DNA from: Diplodia intermedia
Taxonomy: Eukaryota > Ascomycota > Dothideomycetes > Botryosphaeriales > Botryosphaeriaceae
DNA: 64,000 bases
NCBI GenBank assembly: GCA_021495925.1
Contig: JAKEKT010000025.1
Coordinates: 328,548 to 392,547, forward strand
Direction: 5' to 3'
Part shown: piece after piece, positions 54,412 through 64,000 of the stretch
How positions within the stretch are numbered: position 1 is the first letter of the stretch
Layout of the letters: each line of letters starts with the position of its first letter
Made by a program: the position numbers and the translations under genes
The notes under the pieces: model-generated
What the model saw: the letters and a program-made list of their open reading frames with translations, nothing else
Told to the model about the DNA's origin: nothing
Database searches by the model: none

Positions 54412-56306
54412 ATGTCACTCCCATCTGCAGAGGTTGCCGCCGACTTTCGCGATGCCTTGAACGATCTCAAGTTCAACAGCAGGCCCGAGATCAGCAATCT
54501 AACCATCATCGCGAAAGAGAATACTGAGCACGCGCAAGCTATTTCACGCGAACTCGAAGAGCACATTAAAACGGTAGGTCTCTCCACGCCTCCCACCCAC
54601 GGACACGCACCTGACCCGCTGTGCAGACGCGCCCCGAGTACAAGCTGCCGGCGTTGTACGTGCTTGACTCGATTGTCAAAAACGTCGGGACTCCGTACAC
54701 GGTTTATCTGGGGCGCAACTTATACAACACCTTTGTGAACACCTACACTCTCGTCGATAACCCCACCAGGAAGGCCCTCGAGGGCTTGCTGCGCACATGG
54801 AAGCAGCCCGTTCCCGAGTCCATGGACACCCGGCCTGTGTTCCCCGTTGACATCACCCGCGCCATTGACAACATGCTCCTCAAGTACAAGACGGTGATAG
54901 CCCAGCAACAACAGAACCAACCAAGGGCAGCAGGGCCATTCCCAGGTCCGGATCCCAGAGCTACGCATTCGCCATTCCCTCCCGGAAGTGCAGCAAGGCA
55001 GTCGCCAGCTCAGAATGGAATGCCCTTCCATCCTCCACCAATGCCCGCCCGCCAGTCTCCGGCTCCTGCCATAACATTGCCGTTTGGCATGCCACCGCAA
55101 GCTTACCGTAACTCTCCGGTCCAAAGCGGGACACCGTTCGCACCGCCGGCCGCTCCATCCCTGGAGAAGATTCAAGGAGACGTAGAAAGGCTGATTGTAG
55201 CTGCTAAGCTAGACTTTGCTGCAAACCCTTATGATCCGGAAAAGCAGAAGAGATTGAAGACTTTCTTAGATCTGCAGACCATCCTGAAGGCACAACAGCT
55301 GCCACCCGATCAACTTCGAGCCGTTGAGCAGCAGCTAGCCACGCTTGGTGGCGCATCACTGGCGCCATCAGCTCCAGTGTCCATCGCCCCAGTCAGCACG
55401 CCTTTAGCATCCCTTGGTTTCCCCATGCCAACACCGACCCCCCAAATTCCTTCCATTCCGACGCCGTCGCAGCAATCTTCTACTCCAGCTCCCCCGGTGC
55501 CACCTGGTGCCCAGCCTCCTTCGCTCGCGGATTTGCTTCGGGGGTTCAATAGCGCAACTCCCAGCCAGAACCCAACTCCCGCTCCGCCTCCTGCCTCGGC
55601 TCCTCCGGCGGCTGCACCGGTGAATAATACCTTCTCCCTCCTGGATACGCTCCGTGCCCAAGGGTTGCTGGGAGGCGGTTCCACGCCCATGCCAGCTTTC
55701 GCAACTCCGGCTCCATCCGCTAACACAGGATCGACGCGCAACGACGTTGAGTTGACCAAGGATTCGATCAAAAGACCGCGCCCGGAACTGATCGGCTTGC
55801 TCTACGAAGCTCGGCCGAACCAGTGCTCCACCTGTGGCCGTCGCTTCCCGTCGGGCGACGAAGGCAAGGTCCAGAAAAGGAGGCATCTCGACTGGCACTT
55901 CAAAGTCAAGGACCCGAATCTCGTGAAGCAGGCCATCCACCGCAGCTGGTACATTGGCGAGAAGGAATGGATTGAGTATCGTGAGCAGGACGAGGCCAAG
56001 CCACCCCCGGAGACAAACGGCAACGCAGCGGCCGCTGCTAAGACGAACCAGCAGCGTTGGGTGCGGATACCTCTGGACCCAGAGCTGGTAAACGCTCCGT
56101 GCCCGATTTGTCAGGAAAAGTTTACGCCGTCAAGGCTCGATGACGAGTTCGTGTGGATGGACACCATTCAGGTCGGGCCGAAGTACTTCCATGCTAGCTG
56201 CTACGAAGAGGCATACGGAAATGCAAGGAGTACACCCGTGTCGATTCTGGGCAAGAGACCGGCGGACGAGGGTGCCAACACGCCGTCGAAGAAGATGCTG
56301 GTCTGA
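54412..56306 (+). CDS. PCF11: mRNA cleavage and polyadenylation factor Pcf11, 613 aa, two exons
   Basis: Exons 54412-54573 and 54627-56306; the 53-nt GTAGGT...GCAG intron joins EEHIKT to TRPEYKLPALYVLDSIVKNV. Residues 1-135 are the CID that binds Ser2-phosphorylated Pol II CTD (FRDALNDLKFNSRPEISNLT, GRNLYNTFVNTYTLVDNPTR). A run of Gln at about 155-160 is followed by a Pro-rich linker. Residues 175-310 contain VERLIVAAKLDFAANPYDPE, resembling the Rna14/Clp1-side helical region. Two zinc fingers close the protein: CSTCGRRFPSGDEGK...HLDWHF and CPICQEKF...FVWMDTI...HASC. Between them lies NRSWYIGEKEWI-like sequence (here HRSWYIGEKEWIEY), the Clp1-binding motif. It is a CFIA subunit linking 3'-end processing with termination, in the nucleus. 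Confidence 0.93.
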
Positions 56307-56990
56307 GCACGACATGTACATGATAGAGATTGGATCCGGCGTTCTCGGAGGTATAGGGTTCAGCGCTTTGGCTTACATGGACGATTTGTGGGTTTTAGGC
56401 ACACGGGGAAGAAAGGCGGATGATTTCAATTGCATAGCCACCGGGTTTGCAGAAGGTCGGGCGGCACACGAGGCAGCGGCCATTGCTCTATTCACGGCCC
56501 GACCCGTGGTACCATTGATAGGAGAATTCAACTGCCCACGGGCGATCAAATTAGAAATTTCAGGATGCACTGCGTGAGTGACATCCGAGGAAGCATGCCG
56601 ACGCGTGGTGTGCAGCCCCGTTCAGGTACCGCGATAGCCGACGAATCGGCATCGTCACACGGTAGCAACGGAGCGAATCAATAAGCAAGGAACTTTTGAT
56701 TATTCACAAGCAAGGCGGCGTCACGTGAGAGTTATCTCGGTCCGCGGGAACAACTCGGACAGAGGGGAAGGTGGGCCCCCAGCCGCCCGCGGAAGGAGCT
56801 GCGTCCCGCCGTCGCCGAGCTCTCGTCAATATCCGCCGAGACGTCCGCGGTCCTGGTTTTTCCAGACATCCGCTCCCCCAACCACTCCTCACCAGAGCCA
56901 TTGACCCGCCCATCTCAGCGCGCTCCCTCCGCCGCAGTCCGCATCTCCCGCAGCTTTCTCGCCCACCAACCCCCGCCGAACTCCGTCGCA
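56307..56990. other. Intergenic PCF11 / ADK1 (tandem)
   Basis: 684 bp: PCF11 3' flank, then the ADK1 promoter. No gene, repeat or TATA box recognised. Confidence 0.55.
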
Positions 56991-58126
56991 ATGGCTCCGA
57001 CCGTGGAACAGATTGTCGACGACATCAAGAGCTCCATCCAGAAGCTCGAGGGCCGCATATCCGACCTGGAAGGCAAGGTCGAGGGCAAGGCCGCCGGCCT
57101 TACCGCCCCCAGCGCCATGCGCATGATTTTGATGGGCCCTCCCGGTGCCGGTACGTGCGAACATTCCATCTCCGACGTCGCGTTTGGCGAGCCTCGAGCC
57201 GCCGACATGGGGGGACGAGAAGGGGCGCCGGCAAGGGCGACGTTGGAGCTTCAAGCCAGGTAGCACTTTCACTGACATGCCGTGACAACGAACAGGCAAG
57301 GGTACCCAGGCGCCCGCCATCAAGGACAAGTACTGCGTCTGCCACCTTGTACGTCATCCCGCCTGCGTAATCCCGCGCGCCCCTACAGCCGCGGTTCGGT
57401 GCTGATTTGGAGTTTCATGAGCAATAGGCCACTGGTGATATGCTGCGCGCGCAGGTTACGAAGAAGACTGCTCTGGGCAGGGAAGCCAAGAAGATCATGG
57501 ACGCCGGCGGCCTCGTCAGCGACGAGATCATGGTCAACATGATCAAGAGCGAGCTCGAGACCAACTCCGAGTGCAAGAACGGGTATGACTCCACCCTCCA
57601 CCCGGCGTGACATGGGATGAGCGGCTGCGTCGGTTTGATGGATGATGGGTGCTAACGCGGCGGCGACAACAGCTTCATCCTCGACGGCTTCCCGCGCACC
57701 GTCGCGCAGGCGGAGCGGTTAGACGACATGCTCAACACCAAGCAGCAGAAGTTGATGCACGCCGTCGAGCTGCAGATCCCCGACGAGCTGCTGGTGGCGC
57801 GCATCACGGGCCGCCTCATCCACCCCGCGTCCGGCCGGTCGTACCACAAGATCTTCAACCCGCCCAAGGACGCGATGAAGGACGACGTGACGGGCGAGCC
57901 GCTGATCCAGCGCTCCGACGACAACGTCGAGGCCCTCCAGAAGCGCCTCGTCACCTACCACAAGCAGACGTACCCCGTCGTCTCGTACTACCAGAAGACG
58001 GGCATCTGGCGCCCCGTCGACGCCTCGCAGGAGCCCGGCCAGGTCTGGCAATCCCTGCTCAAGATCTTCGACGACAAGTCGTCGTCGTCCAGCTCGCTCT
58101 TGGCCAAGATCGGCCTCAAGAACTAG
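56991..58126 (+). CDS. ADK1: Adenylate kinase (cytosolic/mitochondrial intermembrane, long type), 273 aa, four exons
   Basis: Exons 56991-57150, 57296-57348, 57428-57582 and 57673-58126. The P-loop GPPGAGKGTQ is completed across intron 1. Then come CVCHLATGDMLRAQV (AMP site) and, across intron 3, KNGFILDGFPRTVAQAE. The LID segment is GRLIHPASGRSYHKIFNPPK, with VTGEPLIQRSDDN. The long LID places it with AK2/Adk1, not the short AK1 class. The 40-residue N-terminal helix (VEQIVDDIKSSIQKLEGRIS) is a fungal extension with coiled-coil character. It interconverts ATP + AMP and 2 ADP. C-terminal serine run DDKSSSSSSLLAKIGLKN. Confidence 0.95.
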
Positions 58127-59022
58127 ATGTCGTTATTCCTCCTCCTCCTCCTCCACCTCCTCCCCCTCAATCTATTTTTATTTTAAAGCTTTCGATGCGC
58201 GCGCGCGACTCCGGGAATATTTCGTGATGTTTTCCCTCCCTCCGCCAACTGTTCAAAAGGGTTGTGTCGTCATTTGTTTATTTTTGTTGGTCTTCGGCAT
58301 CGCCTTTTTCCTGCTATCGAACTGCTATTGGATTCAGTAGAAAACTGGGTCCATGGGTGGAGTTGGTAAGTGGTGGTGGTGGTTGTGGTGGTGGGGATAA
58401 TCACGGGGGAGAGGAAGATCGGGCGGGTTGAAGAAATTAACATGTACTTGTGAGTGAGTGAGTGAGTGAGAGCGGAATTAGGGGATCGATCTCGTCTCCC
58501 GATCTCGGCCAAGAGCTTCGACGAGTTATGGATGGTCACTGTTTGTTGAAAGCTGGAAATGCCCTTTTTTTGCATATAAGATCCACGCTGTCTCTGTGTA
58601 TATGCCCTATTGTGATTGGTATGTGTGTGTGTGTGTGTGTGTTGTGTGCTAGATGGATGGAAGCAGTGCCCTTGTTTTCTTCTGATTCATAGTAGCAAGT
58701 CATTTCATGAACGAATTCCAACATGCTGAATCTTTCTTTCTACACACAGGCGAATTCTCTACCGCTCGAATACGTCTAAGAACACCATGCCATTTTTTTC
58801 GCAAAAGGAAGAAATGGATGGTCTCCCCGCCACCCGGCGGTCACATCCGGCCTCCTTGCTCATTCCTCGGTTCTACACATGCACAGCTCTCGGTCATGCT
58901 TGCATCTCAGGTCGTCACACTAGCCAGAAGAGATCAGACCTGTTCCAACACCGTACCAAGAAGAAATCGACCCGTCCGCATCTGGCTCGTAGAGATACCC
59001 CACCATACTCATATGGGATGGG

Positions 59023-59102
59023 GCAGTTGGAATGCGAGACCCCGGACGTAAGTGTGCGCATTCAAAACTGGACATTCACGTCCGGATCTTGTCTTCAGCT
59101 AC
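59023..59102. repeat. Hairpin repeat H2 (about 80 nt)
   Basis: GCAGTTGGAATGCGAGACCC and GGACGTAAGTGTGCGCATTC, then AAAACTGG, then ACATTCACGTCCGGATCTTG ... CAGCTAC: two near-complementary halves. Same family as H1 and H3. Confidence 0.75.
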
Positions 59103-59385
59103 GTATACAAATATGGTGGATGCAGTATCTGTGCAAGGCAGATGCGGGCGGGCGGGGCGGGCAAATTTCTTTTGCCGCCTGCTGTACATGTGCCGCTTGC
59201 TGCGTAGGAGGAAGAGAGGAACACTCGGTAGGACCCGGTTCCAGGGCCGTCTTTGCCGCAAACAGATGGCTTGCTTCCGCTCCGAGGCTAGTAGTGTCAC
59301 ATCTGCCCTGTGGATTCTACATGGGGGGTGGGGTAGTTGAATACAAGATCCGGACGTGAAATGTAAGTTTGAAATGCGCACGCAC
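59054..59385. repeat. Hairpin-repeat element C, about 330 bp with ~50-bp terminal inverted repeats
   Basis: The left terminus (from 59054, GTGCGCATTCAAAACTGG ... CACGTCCGGATCTTG) is the reverse complement, with few mismatches, of the right terminus (59330-59385, GTAGTTGAATACAAGATCCG ... GTTTGAAATGCGCAC). About 225 bp of unique interior separates them. Outside each terminus a further matching arm is present, so each end is itself a hairpin (H2 and H3). No coding capacity. Confidence 0.7.
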
Positions 59386-59415
59386 ATTTACGTCTGGATC
59401 TTGTATTCAAACTAC
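59333..59415. repeat. Hairpin repeat H3 (about 83 nt)
   Basis: GTAGTTGAATACAAGATCCG ... GACGTGAAATGTAAG, then GCGCAC, then ACATTTACGTCTGGATCTTG ... AAACTAC. Strongest arm match of the three hairpins; its spacer is in the opposite orientation to that of H2. Confidence 0.8.
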
Positions 59416-59733
59416 CTATGCAGGAAGCGCACATCGTCCCCGAGGAGCTCAAAGGGCCAATGTCTTTTTTTTGTCACCCGCCGTGGCCCCCGCCCGTCGA
59501 GACGGAATGCGCCGCCGCCGACCTGCCTCCGATCATCACACAACAGAACGTCGAGGTCGATGCTTCTTTGTTATCCGAGGAGCGACTCAAAGCAAGCCCG
59601 CTCGCTCCCCCATGCCGCCGGCCAACGTCCAAGTCACCCGATCCCGACTCCGCCGGCACCAGAGATGCCTCTGCCCCGCGTCGAACAAGACGTTTCTTTT
59701 GTCTTCGCTTTGCTTTCACATCGTCCCGGCTAC

Positions 59734-60518
59734 TCACTGCGAAGCAGCCGATGCCGCAGGCACCTCGGCAGACGACGACGCCGCCGCCGTCGCGGCGACG
59801 CCGACGTCCTTCTCCCACGGCTTCTTCCGCTTCGATGCCACGGGCGCCGTGCCTTGGCCCTCGAGCACCGTGTCCGGGATCTCCTTGATGCCCGGGATGG
59901 GCTGGCCCGTCGTGATCAGCTCGACGATGTGCGCGAACGAGGTCGGGTACGGCGCTTCTTGCTGTTGTTGGGCTTCGGCGGGCGCCGGTGCGGAAGTCGG
60001 GGCCGAGGTTGTTGCCGCTGTCGTGCCGGCGCCGTGTGGTGGTGGCGGTGGAGGAGGAGGCGTTTGGGAGGGCGAGGGCGTGGCGGGGAGGAGGTCGACG
60101 GGGGCGAGGCCGTTGGGTGCGGTGGTGGGGACGGCCGAGGGAGAGGGTGTGCTCGCGCGGTAGGCTTTGTAGGCGTCGAAGTCGACGGGGGTGTTGAACT
60201 TGCTGGGTCGGGGAGTCAGTGCCGGTGGACAATTGGTGGTCGGGAGATGGTAAAGCATCGTGGAATGCTGGGATAGTGAGGAAGCTCCAATGGCGGGGTA
60301 TAATGCGGGGAAAGATTGAGGCTGGGTGGTTTGACATACCGGGAGTAGTAGAAGCAGCGTGCACGGAGAGCCAGCTCCACTGCTTGTTCCGAAGACGCAG
60401 TAGAGCCTAGAATGGCTCCGAGACCGCTTTGAAACTCGGCATCGGTGTCCCACGGGTAGCTGTCCACCTGGGCGTAGATGGAGCTGGACGCGGAGGAAGA
60501 ATCGGGGGCAGCAGCCAT
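59734..60518 (-). CDS. KPWE-motif protein, PEX39/YJR012C-like probable PTS2-import factor, 215 aa, two exons
   Basis: Exons 60518-60340 and 60202-59734; the 137-nt GTATGT...CCCAG intron restores ARCFYYSRKFNTPVDFDAYK. Residues 17-80 (IYAQVDSYPWDTDAEFQSGL, ILGSTASSEQAVELALRARC) form a helical N-terminal domain. A Pro/Thr/Ala-rich linker follows, then a conserved block with YPTSFAHIVELITTGQPIPG, IKEIPDTVLEGQG and KRKKPWEKD at about 140-190. The G-x-P-I-P-G-I-...-(K/R)PWE arrangement is the KPWE domain (formerly DUF5572). It is shared with yeast YJR012C and human C6orf226, recently described as PEX39, which helps PEX7 import PTS2 proteins into peroxisomes. The identification is by motif memory. 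It lies 359 bp from divergent SCD6. Confidence 0.8.
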
Positions 60519-60877
60519 GGCGCAAGCTCTCGGGAGTGACGGGGACTGGCTGCGAGCTAGCAGAGGTGCACAGAAGTTGGCAGCAAACACGGTGCAACAG
60601 TGGTCGTGCGAGGAAGCGGGGAGTGGGAGAGCTCGCACCCATGAGGCACATCAAGGCTTGGCGCGTCTTACGTAACGCCGCCGCCAGCTCCTCGCGGCTC
60701 ACCTGTCGCCGACCTTCACACCCTGCGTCACAACACCCGCTACCCACACCCGCCCCATCTGACCCCCGCGTCGCCCTCTCCAGCTTCAACTCGATCCTGC
60801 TTCATCCACGCCCACCATTGACCGGAGCTCTTGGTTTGCGCGCGCTGCTGCCAACTTGCACCTAGCTCAGCCCCACA
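60519..60877. promoter_or_regulatory. Short divergent promoter, KPWE protein / SCD6
   Basis: 359 bp between divergent ATGs, the shortest bidirectional promoter after that of the HDO/NAT pair. C-rich leader on the SCD6 side ending CAGCCCCACA before the ATG. Confidence 0.5.
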
Positions 60878-62914
60878 ATGTCTGAGTACATCGGGTATGT
60901 CGCCGTTCGCGCTGCGCCATGGCCAGGTCAATGATAGCTAACACGATGTCGCAGTGCCCGGATATCTCTGGTATCCAAGAGTGACATCAGGTCCGTCCTG
61001 CCACGTCTCCCCAACCCGCCACCCGTGCCTAACTCCAGCCTGCAGATACGTTGGAACGCTCCACGAGATCAACTCCGAGAACTCCACCGTCGCGCTTGAG
61101 AATGTCAGGTCCTTTGGTACCGAGGGACGCCGCAACGGCGAGGACGAGATCGCTGCCTCGGACAACATCTACGAGTACATCGTCTTCCGTGGCAGCGATG
61201 TGAAGGACCTCCGGATAGAGGGCAAGGTCGAGGAGCCCAAGCCTGCGCCGCCGCCCATGCCCAATGATCCCGCTATCCTTGGCGTAAGTCTCCCCTTGGG
61301 CCGTCCTCAACCTCCGTTGCACGCTTGATGAAGCATTTCGGATGTAAATTACACAACTCACCGAGAGCGCAAAACCGTGTGGATATCTCCGTTGCCTTCC
61401 TTCTGACCCAGCTCCTCCCACTGCCGCCTTCTGATTCGATGCTTCTCACGGATAATTACTGAACCTTCCACGAATAGGCCGCTCGTCCCGCCCAGTCCAC
61501 CCCCCAAGGCGCTCAGCAACCGCCGCCTCCCAACTTCCCCAATCCGCAGCACTTCCAACCGCCGTATCCGACCTCCGGTCCTGGTCCTTACCCGCCCTTC
61601 CAGAACACTCATTTTGGTCCTCCCGGTGGCTACCCTGGAGGTCCTGGCGGTCCTCCTCGTGGTCCCGGCGGTCCCGGTGGCCCTGGCGGCCCTGGTGGCC
61701 CTGCTGGTTTCCCTGGATATCCCGGCATGCCGTACGGTGCGCCCCCCGGTTGGTACCCTCCTCCCGGCCAGGGTTTCCCGCCGGGTCCTCCTGGCCCCTT
61801 CTCGCCGCACCCCAACCAGATGCACGTCGGCCCGCCTGGACAGGGTCCTAAGCCCGGTCCTCCTGGTCCCGGCAAGGAGCAGGGCCCCGTCGAGGCCGAT
61901 GCCGCCCCAAAGTCTGCCGAGGAGAAGAGCAAGTCCTCGACGCCTGCGCCAGCTCCTGGCCCAGCGCCAACTCCCCCCGTTGACTCCAAGCCTGACACGG
62001 CTGCCGCTCTGGCTCCCGCTCAGCCCAATGCGTCTGCCGTCCCGCCGACTGGCCCCAAGGCGGCGCCTACTGGTCCGAAGAATGGTCGCATAGTCCCCGT
62101 TGTTCCCCTCGCTACGCCCGGTCAGAAGGCTGCCGCTCCGGCCGCTGGTCCTCAAGCCGCCCAAGCTCCTCAGCAGGGCGCCAACCCGCCGCAGCAGTAC
62201 CGTGACGCTACGCAAGCTGCCACTGCTGCTGTGGCCGCAGCCATGGCCAAGCTCAAGCCACAGAGCGGAGCTCCTCAGGTTCAAGGTGGCGATGCAGCCA
62301 TCACAAATCTTACGCAGAAGGTTGCGGAGATGCGTGCCGACGACAGGGCCAGGCACGGCAAGCCGCCTGGTGTTGGTGGATTGCCTCAGCGTGGAGGTCG
62401 TGGCGGCCGCCGCGGTTCCGGTCGTGATCAACACAGCAAGCCTTTCGAAGTCCCTGGAACCGATTTTGATTTCGAGGGTTCCAACGCCAAATTCAACAAG
62501 CAGGACCTGGTGAAGGAGGCCATCGCCACTGGATCTCCTCTGGGTACTCCTGGCGAGGAGATCGAAGAGCCCAACGGAGCAACCAACGGTGCCGCAGTAG
62601 CCGAGAAGGAGCCAGTCGTTATTCCGGCCGCTTCGTACAACAGGAGCAGCTCTTTCTTCGACAACATCTCGTCGGAACTGAAGGACAGGGAGGAGGCCAG
62701 GGGCAAGCTGGGCGGCCACGAGTTCCGCACCGAGGAGAGGAGGAAGAACCTCGAGACGTTCGGACAGGGCAGCGTCGACAACTACCGCGGTGGCTACCGT
62801 GGTCGCGGTCGTGGCCGGGGCTTCGGCCGTGGCCGTGGCTTCGGCCGTGGTCGCGGCGGCGGTGCTCGTGGCCGTGGCGGTCACGCACCGGCTGCCGAGG
62901 CTGGCGCCCTGTGA
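60878..62914 (+). CDS. SCD6: Lsm14/Scd6 family translation repressor and decapping activator, about 562 aa, four exons
   Basis: Exons 60878-60894, 60955-60990 and 61046-61283, then a last exon ending 62914. The LSm domain is spread over the small exons: MSEYIGARISLVSKSDIRYV, GTLHEINSENSTVALENVRS, FGTEGRR, IYEYIVFRGSDVKDLRI, then DPAILG. The last exon holds a Pro/Gly-rich region with PGGPGG repeats, the DFDF box (FEVPGTDFDFEGSNAKFNK), the FFD box (YNRSSSFFDNISSELKD), the TFG-type box (EERRKNLETFGQ) and RGRGRGFGRGRGFGR RGG repeats. It binds eIF4G/mRNA, Dhh1 and Edc3 in P-bodies. The best-looking acceptor (61478) leaves the wrong frame. Acceptor 61516 (GCTCAG) gives an open model and is used here; a missing C in the CCCCC run at 61501-61505 is the alternative explanation. 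Confidence 0.88.
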
Positions 62915-63760
62915 AGTCCGGGCTACTTTTCCATAGGGGTTCATCGCTTACCTGCTTCTCTCCAGTCTCGTCCGAAAAGTGGGGGGCGAAAAAAGGGCAG
63001 AGGGGGAACCAAAAGCAATAAGGACGGATTTTACGGATCTGAACGAAAGCCGTCTCGGCGTTTTTTCTTTCTTTTTTTTTCAGTTTTTTGTCGTTGATGT
63101 TATAACGGGCGAAAGAGATGAAGCATCTGACGCGCGGGGAAGGGGCTGCTTCTGCTGCTGCGACTCCTTTATTTGAGCTTTGAAAGGGTTTTCGAAATGG
63201 TCTTTTTTTGCTTGCTTTTCTTTGCCTGCTTGATTGCTTGCTTGATTGATTACTTGATTGATATTGCAATGGGCGACGGAATTGAAACGAGCATGAGCAG
63301 TAGCAGCACTTATACACGGGCGCGGAGTGAAGCAAGGGGGAGAAGTGATGAAATGGCATCATCATCATCATCGTCATCGTCAAAAATCCGGATAAGAGAC
63401 ACATATGTACAACTATTCATCATTCATCTTTTGTTGCGAAAGTCCGTCCCTTTTTTTTTTTTTCTTTTGGCGCTGTTTGCTCGTTGGTCACTTGCTCTAC
63501 GTGGGTGAGCCGCGCACATGCTCGTGTTTTTGTGTGGGGATTGAGTTTCGACCCGGGATGGTGGTGGGGGTGTTGTTGTTGGGGGGAGCTGGAGGAGTTG
63601 TGGTGTTGCGTTTTTTTTTTTTTTTTGGCGAAAGAGAGGAGTGGGTGGGGTGGTTCGAGCGGAGAAATGCTAGTACATGTGTATGTATGTATGTATGAGA
63701 GCGGGCGTGCGCTGTGCGTGTGTTTTTCCCTGGTTATATAGCGGTGCTGTTCTCGTTCGT

Positions 63761-63848
<88 letters not shown>

Positions 63849-63870
63849 CGGGGGGGGGGGGGGGGGGGGG
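63761..63870. repeat. Poly(G) tract: 88 G, one C, 21 G
   Basis: Uninterrupted G from 63761 to 63848, C at 63849, then G to 63870. The length and purity exceed anything else in the window. Either a true homopolymer or an assembly or sequencing artefact at a junction. Confidence 0.9.
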
Positions 63871-64000
63871 TGGCGGGCGGCGGGGGCGGCGGCGAGGGCG
63901 CGTTGCCCGGACTGGGCGGAGCTGCTGGCGGCGAGGGCGAGGGCGTGAGGGGGATCGGGGGCGCTGGCGCCCGCCGAAGATGGCCGGCTGGTTCCGGTTC
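63871..64000 (-). CDS. Possible partial proline-rich coding fragment at window edge
   Basis: One minus-strand frame of the last 130 bp reads EPEPAGHLRRAPAPPIPLTP, then a Pro/Ser stretch PSPSPPAAPPSPGNAPSPPP, and would run into poly-Pro through the poly(G/C) tract. This could be part of a proline-rich protein such as an actin regulator, but there is no start, stop or domain in view. Confidence 0.2.

Larger units (their letters stand above)
58127..59733. other. 1.6-kb convergent gene-poor block with hairpin-repeat element C
   Basis: Lies between ADK1 and the KPWE-protein gene. Contains a TGAG tetranucleotide run (58451-58468), a GT microsatellite (58621-58643) and the hairpin-repeat element C with flanking hairpins (59023-59415). 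No gene: plus-strand frames of 100-300 codons here either cross the repeats or are antisense to the next gene. Confidence 0.65.
62915..64000. other. SCD6 3' flank, poly(G) tract and window edge
   Basis: About 850 bp of T-rich, low-complexity 3' flank without a gene (TTGATT-type repeats at about 63227-63262, ATC run at 63357-63376, T tracts at 63450-63464 and 63610-63626), then the poly(G) tract and 130 bp of very GC-rich sequence. Confidence 0.55.

Noticed and set aside
59356..60276. Plus-strand frames of about 260-306 codons across hairpin H3 and the KPWE gene
   Set aside because: They start in a repeat and run antisense to exons with a conserved KPWE domain.
61412..61460. Upstream acceptor ACCCAG at 61411 for the last SCD6 exon
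   Set aside because: It is in the right phase but meets an in-frame stop after 16 codons.
61358..62944. 528-codon minus-strand frame antisense to SCD6
   Set aside because: Composition (Thr/Ala/Arg/Gly repeats) follows from the PGG and RGG codons on the plus strand.

Overview
The window is nuclear DNA of a filamentous ascomycete (Pezizomycotina). Genes are compact and GC-rich, mostly with 48-70 nt introns showing GTRNGY donors, CTAAC/CTGAC-like branch points and YAG acceptors. The protein set is typical of the group: Sec16, Neo1, Hook, Pcf11, Rad57, Scd6, a YAT2-type carnitine acyltransferase and a KPWE-motif protein. The class (possibly Dothideomycetes) is only a guess. I saw no rRNA, tRNA, CRISPR or prokaryotic operon.

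Layout. 0.2-7 kb: a membrane-anchored haem-oxygenase-like (HDO) protein (-), an arylamine N-acetyltransferase (+), a sulfotransferase-like protein (+), then after an AT-rich gene-poor stretch a single-pass surface protein (-). 8.7-24 kb: housekeeping genes for SEC16 (-), a NEO1-type P4 flippase (+), an F-box protein (-) and proteasome alpha-5 (+). 24-31 kb: complex III subunit QCR10 (-), a fungal orphan with a conserved C-terminus (+) and a tail-anchored orphan (-). 32-46 kb: carnitine acyltransferase (-), RAD57 (+), RVB2/reptin (-) and a large coiled-coil orphan (+). 46-49 kb: a gene-poor block holding a complete hAT-like MITE and members of a hairpin repeat family. 49-63 kb: HOOK (-), a small I9-type protease inhibitor (-), PCF11 (+), adenylate kinase (+), a second hairpin-repeat block, a PEX39/YJR012C-like KPWE protein (-) and SCD6/LSM14 (+). 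The right edge has a 110-nt poly(G) tract next to a proline-rich fragment.

The genes do not form one pathway. They are a syntenic run of conserved cell-biology genes: ER exit (SEC16), lipid asymmetry (NEO1), dynein cargo linkage (HOOK), mRNA 3'-end formation and decapping control (PCF11, SCD6), chromatin ATPase and recombination (RVB2, RAD57), acetyl-carnitine shuttling plus a probable peroxisomal PTS2 import factor (YAT2-like, KPWE protein), and energy metabolism (QCR10, ADK1). Non-housekeeping content is concentrated at the left edge and in the repeat-bearing intergenic blocks.

The points I consider most worth following are the KPWE-motif protein, the dispersed ~80-nt hairpin repeat family, the 410-bp MITE, the 805-nt fully open terminal intron of the carnitine acyltransferase, the WG/DDxF repeats in SEC16, several very small exons, and a reading-frame conflict in SCD6. 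Splice models were built by hand from phase, consensus sites and remembered family sequences; no alignment or search was run.
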